This document shows positions 54,119-62,698 of a stretch of 64,000 nucleotides of DNA, piece after piece; position 1 is the first letter of the stretch, and every line of letters starts with the position of its first letter. A program made the position numbers and the translations under genes. Below the pieces are notes generated by a model. That model saw nothing but the letters and a program-made list of their open reading frames with translations. It had not been told where the DNA came from and ran no database searches. The DNA lies in contig JAFZIY010000017.1 of the NCBI GenBank assembly GCA_017554105.1, positions 1 to 64,000 of the forward strand. The letters run 5' to 3'. The DNA comes from Prevotella sp. GTDB taxonomy: Bacteria; Bacteroidota; Bacteroidia; Bacteroidales; Bacteroidaceae.

Positions 54119-55429
54119 TTATACGGGATTGTTCTCGGCGAAGAGTCGCATGCGCTCCTCGAGTTGTGCGTACTGATGGTCCTCGATGAATGACGTACAC
54201 ACACGAAGTCCCTCCTGATGTGAACCAGTGGTGATGAGACAGATGGCACTCACACCATAATACATCAGTTCGCGTGCCAGTTGTCCACTCGTCATTCCCT
54301 TGTACCCGATAGTGAAGTAGAAACCATCGGCAATGGGCTGGTCGAGGTCACGGTCATACACGATGTGGAAGTTATTGCGACAGAAGATTTCCTTCAGTTT
54401 ATGCGCACGTTCGCCATAGACCTTTATCTCTTCGCGGAAGTTATACTTGCCGTCGCATGCCGCACCGAGCATTGCCGCCATCGCATATTGAGCACTATGG
54501 CTCGTGCCTGAAGATAATGCATATAGCATACGGGTAGAGAACACCAGACCGAAGGGCAGACCCTCATAACGGGCGGACAGGTCATCGTAATGGCGACGGA
54601 AAAGTCTGTCGCTGATGCATGTCACACCAATGCGCTCGCCCGCATAACTGAATGCCTTGGAACCGCTTATCAAGAGAATATAGTTGTCGGTGTAATGAGC
54701 AACTGACGGTTGGTAAGGCGGCTCGAACGGACAACTGAGGTCACGACGGAAATCCATCGCGAAATACGCGAGGTCTTCCATCACGATGGTATCGTAGCGT
54801 GTGGCCAACTCGCCTATTATCTTCAGTTCGTCGTCATTGAAGCAAATCCATGAGGGATTGTTAGGATTACTATATACTATGGCGCAGATGTTTCCTTTGG
54901 AAAGATAACTCTCCAGTTTCCCACGGAGTTTCTCTCCTCTGTAGTCATAGACATCGAAGGTCTCGTATTTCACGCCCTGTACCTGTAGTTGCATCTTCTG
55001 AACGGGGAACCCCGGGTCGATGAAGAGGACGGTGTCCTTCTCATGATTGGCTTGAGAACAAGTCAGGAACGACGCGAAGGTACCTTGCATGCTTCCGCAT
55101 ACGGGAACGCATCCCTCGGGCTTGATATCCACATCGATGAATGCCTTGACAAAGCGCGATGCCTGACGTTTCAGTTCTGGCAGTCCCTGAATGTCGGGAT
55201 AACTATGGGCAATACCATCCTGCAATGACTTTATCTGGGCATCAACACCCACCTGTGCGGCAGGTAATCCGGGTATTCCCATCTCCATCTTGATAAACTC
55301 AACACCCGACTCTTTCTCGGCAAAGGCAGCAACCTGCTTTACCTCACGTATCGTGGCCTTGGCAAAGTCTTGTATTCCGAACTGGGCAATAAGACCATCA
55401 ACCAGTTCTTTCTTTATAGGAGTCTCCAT
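54119..55429 (-). CDS. PLP-dependent aminotransferase (class I/II)
   Basis: 436 residues, fold type I. PLP-binding elements are visible: SMQGTFASFLT at the phosphate-binding turn, YSNPNNPSWICF, MEDLAYFAMDF, and the Schiff-base lysine in LLISGSKAFSYAGERIG; Arg near the C-terminus (LRVCTSF) would hold the substrate carboxylate. It is the last gene of an operon with iorB and iorA (20-base gap), so it most likely makes or consumes aromatic 2-oxoacids such as phenylpyruvate or indolepyruvate. The sequence alone does not fix the substrate. Confidence 0.88.
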   Translation of the reverse strand: METPIKKELVDGLIAQFGIQDFAKATIREVKQVAAFAEKESGVEFIKMEMGIPGLPAAQVGVDAQIKSLQDGIAHSYPDIQGLPELKRQASRFVKAFIDVDIKPEGCVPVCGSMQGTFASFLTCSQANHEKDTVLFIDPGFPVQKMQLQVQGVKYETFDVYDYRGEKLRGKLESYLSKGNICAIVYSNPNNPSWICFNDDELKIIGELATRYDTIVMEDLAYFAMDFRRDLSCPFEPPYQPSVAHYTDNYILLISGSKAFSYAGERIGVTCISDRLFRRHYDDLSARYEGLPFGLVFSTRMLYALSSGTSHSAQYAMAAMLGAACDGKYNFREEIKVYGERAHKLKEIFCRNNFHIVYDRDLDQPIADGFYFTIGYKGMTSGQLARELMYYGVSAICLITTGSHQEGLRVCTSFIEDHQYAQLEERMRLFAENNPV

Positions 55430-55449
55430 TGTCTATTATCCGTTATCAG

Positions 55450-56022
55450 TTATTTCTGTGCCTCACGTCCCAATGCGAGAGCCTTGATGTTTGCCTCCAC
55501 GATGGCTTCACCCTTGCGTGAGAACACGCGACGGATGGCATCTTCGAGTTTAGAGTATTCTATGCCGAGGGCTTTCTGTGCTGCTCCAAGCAAGATTACG
55601 TTGGCAGAACGCGGAACATTGTTCTCCTTCGCCAGTTTCTCTATGTCGAGCACTATGACATTGTTTATCTTCGCGAGGTCGGCATTTATCTTCTCCATGT
55701 CGGGATAGTTGGGGATGTTCACGAACGGAGTGCTGCTGGTAATTATCCATCCCTCCTTGTTGAGATAAGGAAGATAGCGCAACGCCTCCATTGGCTCCAT
55801 GGAGATGATGACGTCTGCACCACCCTTCGCGATGAGGTCGCTATTGATGGGATCTGACGAGATGCGCAGGTTCGACTGAACGTCACCACCACGCTGGCTC
55901 ATACCATGAACCTCTGCCTGCTTGATGTATAGGTTCTCGTTCATGGCGGCCTCGCCTATTATTGTGGCGATGGAGAGGATTCCCTGTCCTCCTACACCGC
56001 ATAGTATAATGTCTGTTTTCAT
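55450..56022 (-). CDS. iorB: Indolepyruvate oxidoreductase subunit beta
   Basis: 190 residues from ATG 56022, which overlaps the iorA stop by four bases (ATGA) and follows a clear AGGAGG Shine-Dalgarno; the earlier in-frame ATG lies inside iorA. It is the gamma-type domain of 2-oxoacid:ferredoxin oxidoreductases, with GVGGQGILSIATIIGEAAM, KQAEVHGMSQRGGDVQSNLRIS and the late RSANVILLGAAQKALGI. It pairs with IorA to convert aryl pyruvates plus CoA to aryl-acetyl-CoA and CO2 (or the reverse). Confidence 0.93.
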   Translation of the reverse strand: MKTDIILCGVGGQGILSIATIIGEAAMNENLYIKQAEVHGMSQRGGDVQSNLRISSDPINSDLIAKGGADVIISMEPMEALRYLPYLNKEGWIITSSTPFVNIPNYPDMEKINADLAKINNVIVLDIEKLAKENNVPRSANVILLGAAQKALGIEYSKLEDAIRRVFSRKGEAIVEANIKALALGREAQK

Positions 56023-57641
56023 TTTTGTACCTCCTTTGCTTTCTTTTGTTTCAGGTGTCTTTGAAGTGTCTGCATACATTCGCGGCGAGGAATGATTACA
56101 GAAGTTCCCTTATAGTTAATCTCCTCACGTATGATGCGGGTAATCTCGGGCATGTTCTTTGGCAATGGCACCACTACATGCAAGTGCTCGTCACTAAGTC
56201 CGAGTCCGCGACAGATGGCCTCGAACTTGTTTGTGCCGGCAGAGTCTTGTCCGCCTGTCATTCCAGTAGTCAGATTGTCGCTGATGACAACGGTGATGTT
56301 GGCATTCTCGTTGATGGCATCGAGCAGTCCGGTCATTCCGGAATGGGTGAACGTGGAGTCGCCTATGATTGCCACAGAAGGCCATTGTCCAGCATCAGCA
56401 GCACCTTTTGCCATAGTAATGCTGGCACCCATGTCAACACAGGAGTGGATGGCACGGAATGGTGGGAGGAATCCCAAAGTATAGCATCCGATGTCACCAA
56501 ATACACGGGCATTGTCGTATTCACGCAACACCTCGTTGAGAGCCGCATAGACATCACGGTGACCACAACCCTGGCAAAGGGCTGGTGGGCGCGGAGCCAC
56601 ATCCTCACAAGGAGCATAGCACTCGCCTGTCTCCATACCGAAGGCCTTCTTCACGATGTCGGGATTCAACTCACCCGTACGTGGCAATTCGCCCGTGAGT
56701 TTTCCCATGATGTTCTTTGCCTCGTCAACACCTCTTATGATTTCCTCGATGAATGGCTGACCTTCCTCAACTACAATAATCTTATCGCACTTCTCCTTCA
56801 ACTCACGCACCATCTTCTTTGGCAATGGGTATTGTGAGATTTTCAGGATAGGATAAGGACATCCTGTAGGGAAGCACTCGTTGACATAGTTGAAACCTAT
56901 GCCGCTTGTGATGATTCCCAGGTCATATCGGCTTTGGGAACCGGGGAATGTGATATGGTTGTACTTTGAGTTCGTCGCATCTTCCTCGAGTTGTGACTGT
57001 TGTGCCGTAACGATGTCGTTGCGCTTACGAGCATTTGCCGGTAGCAATACCCAACTGCTTGCCACCGCGTTATAGTTCAGTTCGTTCTCCTTTTGTGGTT
57101 CGGTGGCGACATTAACTACCGCACGAGAGTGTGCCATACGAGTCGTAACACGCATCAGTACTGGCAAGTGCTGCTGCTCGGAATACTCGAAAGCGTCAGC
57201 CATCATGTCGTATGCTTCCTGTTGTGAACTGGGCTCGAATGTTGGAATAAGCGCAAACTTACCATAGAAACGAGAATCCTGCTCGTCTTGTGAGGAGTGC
57301 ATTGATGGGTCGTCGGCTACAAGAACCACCACTCCACCGTTAACTCCTGTCATTCCAGAGTTCACGAACGGGTCGGCACATACATTCAGTCCCACGTGCT
57401 TCATGCACACTAGTGCGCGTTTTCCCATGAACGACATTCCCAAGGCAGCCTCCATTGCCGTCTTCTCGTTAGTGCTCCAACGGCTGTGGATGCCACGTTC
57501 CCTGGCTATCGCGTTGCCTTGGATAAACTCCGTAATCTCGGTAGAGGGCGTACCTGGATAGGCATACACTCCTGAAAGTCCGGCATGTATCGCACCCAGT
57601 GCTATCGCCTCGTCACCCAGTAAAAGTTTTCTTTCTGTCAT
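56019..57641 (-). CDS. iorA: Indolepyruvate oxidoreductase subunit alpha, lacking ferredoxin domain
   Basis: 540 residues. N-terminal pyrimidine-binding domain (GDEAIALGAIHAGLSGVYAYPGTPSTEI, MKHVGLNVCADPFVN), a middle transketolase-like domain (about 240-340), and the TPP/Mg domain (about 365-530) with LCQGCGHRD, GDSTFTHSGMTGLLDA and ISDNLTTGMTGGQ. Archaeal IorA is longer and carries two [4Fe-4S] clusters at its C-terminus. Here the chain stops after RRECMQTLQRHLK with a single cysteine, so those clusters are absent and electrons must leave by another route. Second gene of the operon after the omega-amidase (29-base gap). Confidence 0.92.
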   Translation of the reverse strand: MTERKLLLGDEAIALGAIHAGLSGVYAYPGTPSTEITEFIQGNAIARERGIHSRWSTNEKTAMEAALGMSFMGKRALVCMKHVGLNVCADPFVNSGMTGVNGGVVVLVADDPSMHSSQDEQDSRFYGKFALIPTFEPSSQQEAYDMMADAFEYSEQQHLPVLMRVTTRMAHSRAVVNVATEPQKENELNYNAVASSWVLLPANARKRNDIVTAQQSQLEEDATNSKYNHITFPGSQSRYDLGIITSGIGFNYVNECFPTGCPYPILKISQYPLPKKMVRELKEKCDKIIVVEEGQPFIEEIIRGVDEAKNIMGKLTGELPRTGELNPDIVKKAFGMETGECYAPCEDVAPRPPALCQGCGHRDVYAALNEVLREYDNARVFGDIGCYTLGFLPPFRAIHSCVDMGASITMAKGAADAGQWPSVAIIGDSTFTHSGMTGLLDAINENANITVVISDNLTTGMTGGQDSAGTNKFEAICRGLGLSDEHLHVVVPLPKNMPEITRIIREEINYKGTSVIIPRRECMQTLQRHLKQKKAKEVQK

Positions 57642-57670
57642 TTTTATATTTGTTTGTAAGTTATTTTTGC

Positions 57671-58432
57671 TTATCGCATCAATTGCTTGTCCGCATCGTC
57701 AAGAACGGGAAACTTCTTCCTGAATGCCTCCAGTCGTTCCATGTCTATATCAGCCTGAGCGGAACATTCCGTTAGTTCCTCACATGTGGCGATTTCCTTT
57801 CCGTATGGACTGATAATAACCGAATGCCCGCAATAGTCGCAATTGGGGTCAGAGCCTATACGGTTCACTCCAGCCACATAGCATTGGTTCTCCATAGCAC
57901 GGGCCTTCAGCAAGGTGTCCCACACATGAATACGGCTTGTGGGCCATGCAGCCACATAAACCACCATGTCATAGTCGCCATGATTCCTACTGAAGACCGG
58001 AAAGCGCAGGTCATAGCACACCTGAAGCATTATCCTCACACCACGCCATTCCACCACAACGCGCTCATCACCACATGTGTAGTGCTCGTTTTCACCCGCG
58101 TATGAGAACAGATGGCGCTTGTCATAAAACGCAACAGAGCCATCAGGCTTCACGAAATAGAGGCGGTTGTAGTATTTCCCGCCGCTACTTATGGCTACGC
58201 TTCCAGCAATGGCGGCATCTTTTTCCTCCGCCTTGCGTTTCATCCATGACAGGGTGTCGCTACCCTCTTCCTCGGCAATGCCTTCAGGACAAGTAGCGAA
58301 ACCCGTGGAGAACATCTCAGGAAGGACATACAAATCGGCTTTCGGGGCATCGTCAATCATGGCATTTGCTTTCCTGACGTTGTCCGAAGGGTTGCTCCAT
58401 GCAATGTCCATTTGTATGATAGATGTCTTCAA
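57671..58432 (-). CDS. Nitrilase-superfamily omega-amidase (YafV/NIT2-like)
   Basis: 253 residues with the Glu-Lys-Cys triad of the carbon-nitrogen hydrolase superfamily: E39 in LPEMFSTGF, K105 in DKRHLFSYAG, and C139 in LQVCYDLRFPVF. The length, the CYDLRFP motif and the C-terminal region fit the omega-amidase branch, which hydrolyses alpha-ketoglutaramate and alpha-ketosuccinamate made by glutamine transaminases. It is first gene of the operon with iorAB and an aminotransferase, which supports pairing with an aromatic/glutamine transaminase that would be pulled forward by this amidase. Confidence 0.9.
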   Translation of the reverse strand: MKTSIIQMDIAWSNPSDNVRKANAMIDDAPKADLYVLPEMFSTGFATCPEGIAEEEGSDTLSWMKRKAEEKDAAIAGSVAISSGGKYYNRLYFVKPDGSVAFYDKRHLFSYAGENEHYTCGDERVVVEWRGVRIMLQVCYDLRFPVFSRNHGDYDMVVYVAAWPTSRIHVWDTLLKARAMENQCYVAGVNRIGSDPNCDYCGHSVIISPYGKEIATCEELTECSAQADIDMERLEAFRKKFPVLDDADKQLMR

Positions 58433-58558
58433 AGTTCCTCCCGTCTATCTGAACTTATGTTAGCACATTCCACAAGTCTCTCAGTATCTTGCGGTTTCCT
58501 TTTTTGCGATGCAAAGGTGCAAAAAATAATCCGAAAAGAAAAATAAATTCATAATTAT

Positions 58559-58589
58559 TTTGTTGTTTCCATTCTAATTCGTACCTTTG
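58559..58589 (+). promoter_or_regulatory. Perfect promoter of infC-rpmI-rplT
   Basis: -33 TTTG (58559-58562), 19-base spacer, -7 TACCTTTG (58582-58589). Transcription would start about 58596, leaving a leader of about 30 nt, too short for an L20-type leader structure. Confidence 0.85.
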
Positions 58590-58626
58590 CACCCGATTTT
58601 CGAAAATAGTCACTTAATAACATTTG

Positions 58627-59325
58627 ATGAAGAACGACAAAAAAGGTAATCAATACCGTGTCAACGAGCAGATTCGTGTTCGTGAAGTAAGAATTGTGGG
58701 TGAGGACGGTTCCACCGTAGTGCCTACTCGCCAAGCATTAGACATGGCTCGAGAGCAAGGCGTTGACCTTGTGGAGATCTCTCCCAATGCCAATCCACCT
58801 GTATGTCGTCTCATCGATTACTCGAAATTCCTCTACCAGCAGAAGAAACGTGCCAAGGAGATGAAGCAGAAGCAGGTGAAGCAGGAGATAAAGGAAATCC
58901 GCTTCGGACCTCAGACCGACGAGCACGACTACAACTTCAAGCTGAAGCACGCGAAGGAGTTTCTTGAGGAAGGTAACAAGGTGCGTGCATACGTCTTCTT
59001 CAGAGGACGTTCAATACTGTTCAAGGAACAGGGAGAAGTGTTGCTGCTGAGGTTCGCCAACGACCTTGAGGAATACGGAAAGGTTGAGCAGATGCCAAGT
59101 CTTGAGGGCAAGAAGATGTTCCTCTACCTCTCACCAAAGAAGGCAGGCGTGGCAAAGAAGAGCCAGCAGAAACGCGACCGTGAGCGCGACGAGGCTGAAG
59201 CAAAGGCTGAAGAGGCCAGACAGGCCGAGAACGACGCAGCAGCAAAGGGCGGTATCTTTGCCAACGTGAAAGGCGGAGATGAAATCCTTGCAAAACTGAG
59301 TAAGGTTGACGACCAAACGGATTAA
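58627..59325 (+). CDS. infC: Translation initiation factor IF-3
   Basis: 232 residues from ATG 58627; a TTG codon directly in front (58624) is the only longer alternative and is unlikely. N-terminal IF3 domain ([22 protein letters not shown]..., [25 protein letters not shown]), a Lys-rich linker helix, and the C-terminal domain ([39 protein letters not shown]...). It has an extra ~50-residue charged C-terminal tail (about 180-232, Ala/Glu/Lys-rich) as seen in other Bacteroidota. It blocks premature 50S joining and proofreads start codons. Heads the ribosomal operon. Confidence 0.97.
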   Translation: MKNDKKGNQYRVNEQIRVREVRIVGEDGSTVVPTRQALDMAREQGVDLVEISPNANPPVCRLIDYSKFLYQQKKRAKEMKQKQVKQEIKEIRFGPQTDEHDYNFKLKHAKEFLEEGNKVRAYVFFRGRSILFKEQGEVLLLRFANDLEEYGKVEQMPSLEGKKMFLYLSPKKAGVAKKSQQKRDRERDEAEAKAEEARQAENDAAAKGGIFANVKGGDEILAKLSKVDDQTD

Positions 59326-59401
59326 CAAACCAGGGTGCGCGTAACGTCAGGTATATACGTTGCCGCCCCGCTATAAATAAACAATTTAAATAATAAAAAA
59401 A

Positions 59402-59599
59402 ATGCCAAAAGTAAAGACAAACTCCGGTGCTAAGAAACGTTTCCGTTTCACCGGTACAGGCAAGGTAAAGCGCAATCATGCTTACCATAGCCACATTCTC
59501 ACAAAGAAGACAAAGAAGCAGAAGAGAAACCTTGTTCATTCTGCAATAGTAGACAACAGCAACTTGAAGCAGGTACGCGATTTGCTCTGCCTCCGTTAA
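59402..59599 (+). CDS. rpmI: 50S ribosomal protein L35
   Basis: 65 residues, the full-length family: [23 protein letters not shown] with the Lys/Arg/His-rich helix [19 protein letters not shown]. It sits 76 bases after infC and 26 before rplT, in the standard operon. A small hairpin-forming stretch (AACGT...ACGTT, about 59342-59360) lies in the infC-rpmI gap. Confidence 0.98.
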   Translation: MPKVKTNSGAKKRFRFTGTGKVKRNHAYHSHILTKKTKKQKRNLVHSAIVDNSNLKQVRDLLCLR

Positions 59600-59625
59600 T
59601 CATTAATTAAGAAAGGAAAGAAACT

Positions 59626-59970
59626 ATGCCAAGATCAGTAAATCACGTTGCTTCAAGAGCAAAGAGAAAGAGAATACTTAAACTTACACGCGGCTACTTT
59701 GGCGCACGTAAGAACGTTTGGACCGTTGCCAAGAATACTTGGGAGAAAGGTCTCACCTATGCATATCGTGACCGCAAGAACAAGAAGCGCACTTTCCGTG
59801 CACTCTGGATTCAGCGTATCAACGCTGCCGCACGTCTCGAGGGCATGAGCTACTCACAGTTGATGGGTGCTCTCCACAAGGCTGGCATCGAAATCAACCG
59901 CAAGGTTCTTGCTGACCTCGCTGTTAACAATCCCGATGCTTTCAAGGCTATCGTAGAGAAGGTGAAGTAA
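59626..59970 (+). CDS. rplT: 50S ribosomal protein L20
   Basis: 114 residues, normal length. It starts [25 protein letters not shown] and carries the [36 protein letters not shown] block. The preceding AAGGAAAG is a reasonable ribosome-binding site. Last gene of infC-rpmI-rplT, followed by a strong terminator and the Bacteroidales-1-type RNA. Confidence 0.98.
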   Translation: MPRSVNHVASRAKRKRILKLTRGYFGARKNVWTVAKNTWEKGLTYAYRDRKNKKRTFRALWIQRINAAARLEGMSYSQLMGALHKAGIEINRKVLADLAVNNPDAFKAIVEKVK

Positions 59971-59992
59971 GATTATTCCTATTCAAGATAAG

Positions 59993-60030
59993 TATCGCCA
60001 GGCAAGTTCACTTGTCTGGCGATATTTTTT
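59993..60030 (+). terminator. Terminator of infC-rpmI-rplT
   Basis: 14-bp stem with one mismatch, TATCGCCAGGCAAG (59993-60006) with CTTGTCTGGCGATA (60011-60024), loop TTCA, then a T-run to 60030. Confidence 0.93.
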
Positions 60031-60078
60031 CACATTACATACATTTTCGCTGAATTTGTAACTTTTTTTCCTAAAAGT

Positions 60079-60110
60079 TTTGTGGGTAATAAAAAAAATG
60101 CTTACATTTG
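60079..60110 (+). promoter_or_regulatory. Promoter of the Bacteroidales-1/6S-type RNA
   Basis: -33 TTTG (60079-60082), 20-base spacer, -7 TACATTTG (60103-60110). Confidence 0.8.
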
Positions 60111-60116
60111 CAGTGA

Positions 60117-60330
60117 AAATAAAACGCATTTCTCATACATTAAAAACATTTAGGATATTATCAATTTATCCGAACGGGAATCTGGACATTTCCTTAAATT
60201 GGGGAAGTATTTTCTACACAAGTATTTATGCAGATAAGCGTGCGTGAATACTATTTGCGTGGACGTTGCATACTTGTGTAGAAGGTAGTCCAGAACCTCC
60301 GGCCAATGTTGCTCCTGTCCACGCTTTTTT
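60117..60330 (+). ncRNA. ssrS: Bacteroidales-1 RNA / 6S RNA-like
   Basis: A roughly 214-nt transcript is bounded by the promoter at 60079-60110 and a U-tract at 60325-60330. It folds into one long irregular hairpin: TCTGGAC 60181-60187 with GTCCAGA 60288-60294, and TTCTACACAAGTA 60212-60224 with TACTTGTGTAGAA 60271-60283. Unpaired internal segments remain between the helices, the shape expected of a 6S RNA, which binds RNA polymerase. The Bacteroidales-1 motif is described as commonly lying behind the L20 gene, exactly the location here, and is regarded as the 6S of this group. GTCCACGC (60317-60324) could pair with GCGTGGAC (60257-60264), forming a terminator that competes with the main hairpin. 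Confidence 0.78.
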
Positions 60331-60349
60331 CTTTCTAAGGCTTTCTTCC

Positions 60350-62485
60350 CTACAGATTCTTCATCGAAAGCGATATGCGGTTGCGACGACGGTCAACCTC
60401 CAGCACCTTCACCTGAACGTGTTGGTGGAGATGAACCACATCGTTGGGGTCCTTGACATATCTATTGGCGAGTTGTGAGATGTGTACCAGTCCGTCCTGA
60501 TGAACGCCAATATCTACAAACGCACCGAAGTTGGTTATGTTCGTCACGATGCCCGGCAATATCATTCCCTCCACGAGGTCGTCGATTTCCTTCACTCTCG
60601 GGTCGAACTCAAACTGCTCTATCTGCTGACGCGGGTCACGTCCCGGTTTCTCCAGCTCCTGCATGATATCATTAAGCGTAGGAAGTCCGATGTCACCACT
60701 CACATATTTCCTGATGTCTATGCTCTCGCGTTTAGCCTTGTCGCTGATGAGTTCGGCAACCGTACATCCACAGTCCTTTGCCATACGTTCCACTACATCA
60801 TAGCTCTCGGGATGTACGGCAGAGTTGTCGAGTGGGTTCTCTGAGTTGCGTATGCGAAGGAATCCGGCACATTGCTCGAATGCCGACGGACCCAGTCGCG
60901 GTACTTTCTTCAGTTGTGCACGACTGGTGAATGCACCGTTCTCACGCCTGTACTCCACTATGTTTTTCGCGAGTGTCGGGCCCAGTCCACTAACGTAGGT
61001 CAGCAGTTGCTGCGATGCGGTATTCAGGTCGATGCCCACGGAGTTGACGCACAGTTCTACTGTCTGGTCGAGCGAATGCTTCAGTTTTGCCTGGTCCACG
61101 TCATGCTGGTATTGTCCCACGCCGATGCTCTTTGCATCAATCTTTACCAGTTCGGCAAGTGGGTCCATGAGTCGTCTGCCTATCGACACGGCACCACGTA
61201 CCGTCACGTCCTCATCGGGAAACTCCTCGCGCGCAAGTTTCGATGCCGAGTAGATACTTGCCCCGTCCTCGCTAACGACAAAGACTTGGGGTGATGATGG
61301 TGACATCGAGAAACTATCCTCTACAAACTCCCTTGTCTCCCGACTTGCCGTACCATTGCCTATTGCAATCGCCTCAATACCGTAGTCGCTAATCATCTTT
61401 AGCAGGTGCATACGTGCCTGCATGGTATGATTTATGGGTGGATGTGGGAATATTGCCTCGTGGTGGAGCAAATTACCCTGAGCATCAAGACACACCACCT
61501 TGCACCCGGTACGGAATCCCGGGTCGATACCCATCACGCGCTTTTGTCCCAGGGGCGGAGAAAGAAGCAGTTGCCTAAGGTTCTCCGAGAACACCCTTAT
61601 AGCCTCGTCGTCGGCCTTTTCCTTGCTCGATGCGGCAAACTCCGTCTCTATGGAAGGGCATAACAGACGCTTATAGCCATCCTCCACCGCCTCGGCAACG
61701 AGTCGCTGACATGGTCCGTACCCATGCACATAATGCCTTTGCAGTCTATTGATACATTGCTCATCGTCAGTGGTTATTGATACACGCAGGATACCCTCTG
61801 ACTCCCCACGCCTCATGGCGAGAAGACGATGGGACGAACAACGGTGCAACGGTTCGCTGAAATCAAAGTAGTCAGAGTATTTTGCGGCCTCGTCGGTGTC
61901 ACGCTTCTTGTTGACCACCTTCGAGCATATCATGGCATCACGGCGGAACTGCTGTCTCACTTGCTGTCGCGAGCCCTCGTCCTCGCTCACCTGTTCGGCA
62001 ATTATGTCCTTGGCTCCTTGCAAAGCAGCCTCGACGTCCTTTACATCGCCACGCACGAATCTCTCTGCCGCCTTCTCAGGATGCTGTTCCCTCTGCATCA
62101 GCAATATCGTTGCCAGCGGCTCCAATCCCTGCTCACGGGCCACCATGGCGCGAGTCCTGCGCTTCGGCTTGTATGGCAGATAGATGTCCTCCAGTTCAGT
62201 TGCGTTCCATGTCGCCTCGATACGCTGTTGCAGTTCGCTTGTCATGTGCCCCTGCTCTGTGATGCTTTTTATGATTGTCTCCTTGCGCTTGCCTATCTCT
62301 TTCAGGCGGTCGTTCATGTCGGCAATCTTTGCTATCAGAACCTCGTCGAGACCTCCAGTACGTTCCTTGCGATATCGCGAGATAAAAGGTATTGTGCAGC
62401 CGTCATCGAGCAGTCGCAGTGTGTTCTCCACTCCCTCCTGCGGCAGTTGCAGTTCGCGGGCAATTATCTTTGTGAATACGTTCAT
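60350..62485 (-). CDS. tex: Tex-family RNA-binding transcription accessory protein
   Basis: I start at ATG 62485 (711 residues, MNVFTKIIARELQLPQEGVENTL...); an upstream in-frame ATG adds only a non-family tail. N-terminal helical Tex region (FISRYRKERTGGLDEVLIAKI), the YqgF/RuvX-like RNase-H-fold domain (about 315-440; VMGIDPGFRTGCKVVCLDAQG, IAIGNGTASRETREF), a helix-hairpin-helix repeat (about 480-545; LLTYVSGLGPTLAKNIVEYR), and a C-terminal S1 domain (about 640-711; GMILPGIVTNITNFGAFVDIGVHQDGLVHISQLA). Tex is thought to act in transcription or RNA turnover. A -7 TATATTTG (62510-62517) with a near -33 precedes it. Confidence 0.95.
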   Translation of the reverse strand: MNVFTKIIARELQLPQEGVENTLRLLDDGCTIPFISRYRKERTGGLDEVLIAKIADMNDRLKEIGKRKETIIKSITEQGHMTSELQQRIEATWNATELEDIYLPYKPKRRTRAMVAREQGLEPLATILLMQREQHPEKAAERFVRGDVKDVEAALQGAKDIIAEQVSEDEGSRQQVRQQFRRDAMICSKVVNKKRDTDEAAKYSDYFDFSEPLHRCSSHRLLAMRRGESEGILRVSITTDDEQCINRLQRHYVHGYGPCQRLVAEAVEDGYKRLLCPSIETEFAASSKEKADDEAIRVFSENLRQLLLSPPLGQKRVMGIDPGFRTGCKVVCLDAQGNLLHHEAIFPHPPINHTMQARMHLLKMISDYGIEAIAIGNGTASRETREFVEDSFSMSPSSPQVFVVSEDGASIYSASKLAREEFPDEDVTVRGAVSIGRRLMDPLAELVKIDAKSIGVGQYQHDVDQAKLKHSLDQTVELCVNSVGIDLNTASQQLLTYVSGLGPTLAKNIVEYRRENGAFTSRAQLKKVPRLGPSAFEQCAGFLRIRNSENPLDNSAVHPESYDVVERMAKDCGCTVAELISDKAKRESIDIRKYVSGDIGLPTLNDIMQELEKPGRDPRQQIEQFEFDPRVKEIDDLVEGMILPGIVTNITNFGAFVDIGVHQDGLVHISQLANRYVKDPNDVVHLHQHVQVKVLEVDRRRNRISLSMKNL

Positions 62486-62698
62486 GTCTTTCAGTTTTAA
62501 ATTCACCTGCAAATATACAGATAAAAAATGACATTTCACAAGGCTTTGGCAAATCGCTTCGTGATTATTGTTAATCTTTCATAACAAGCGCTCCTTCCAT
62601 TTATACGTTTTGTGATGAAAAACGTCAAACAAAACATCAAGATGTTTTAGTCATCCAGAAGATGCCAGAAATCTAAATTCTAACGTAAACATATATTT

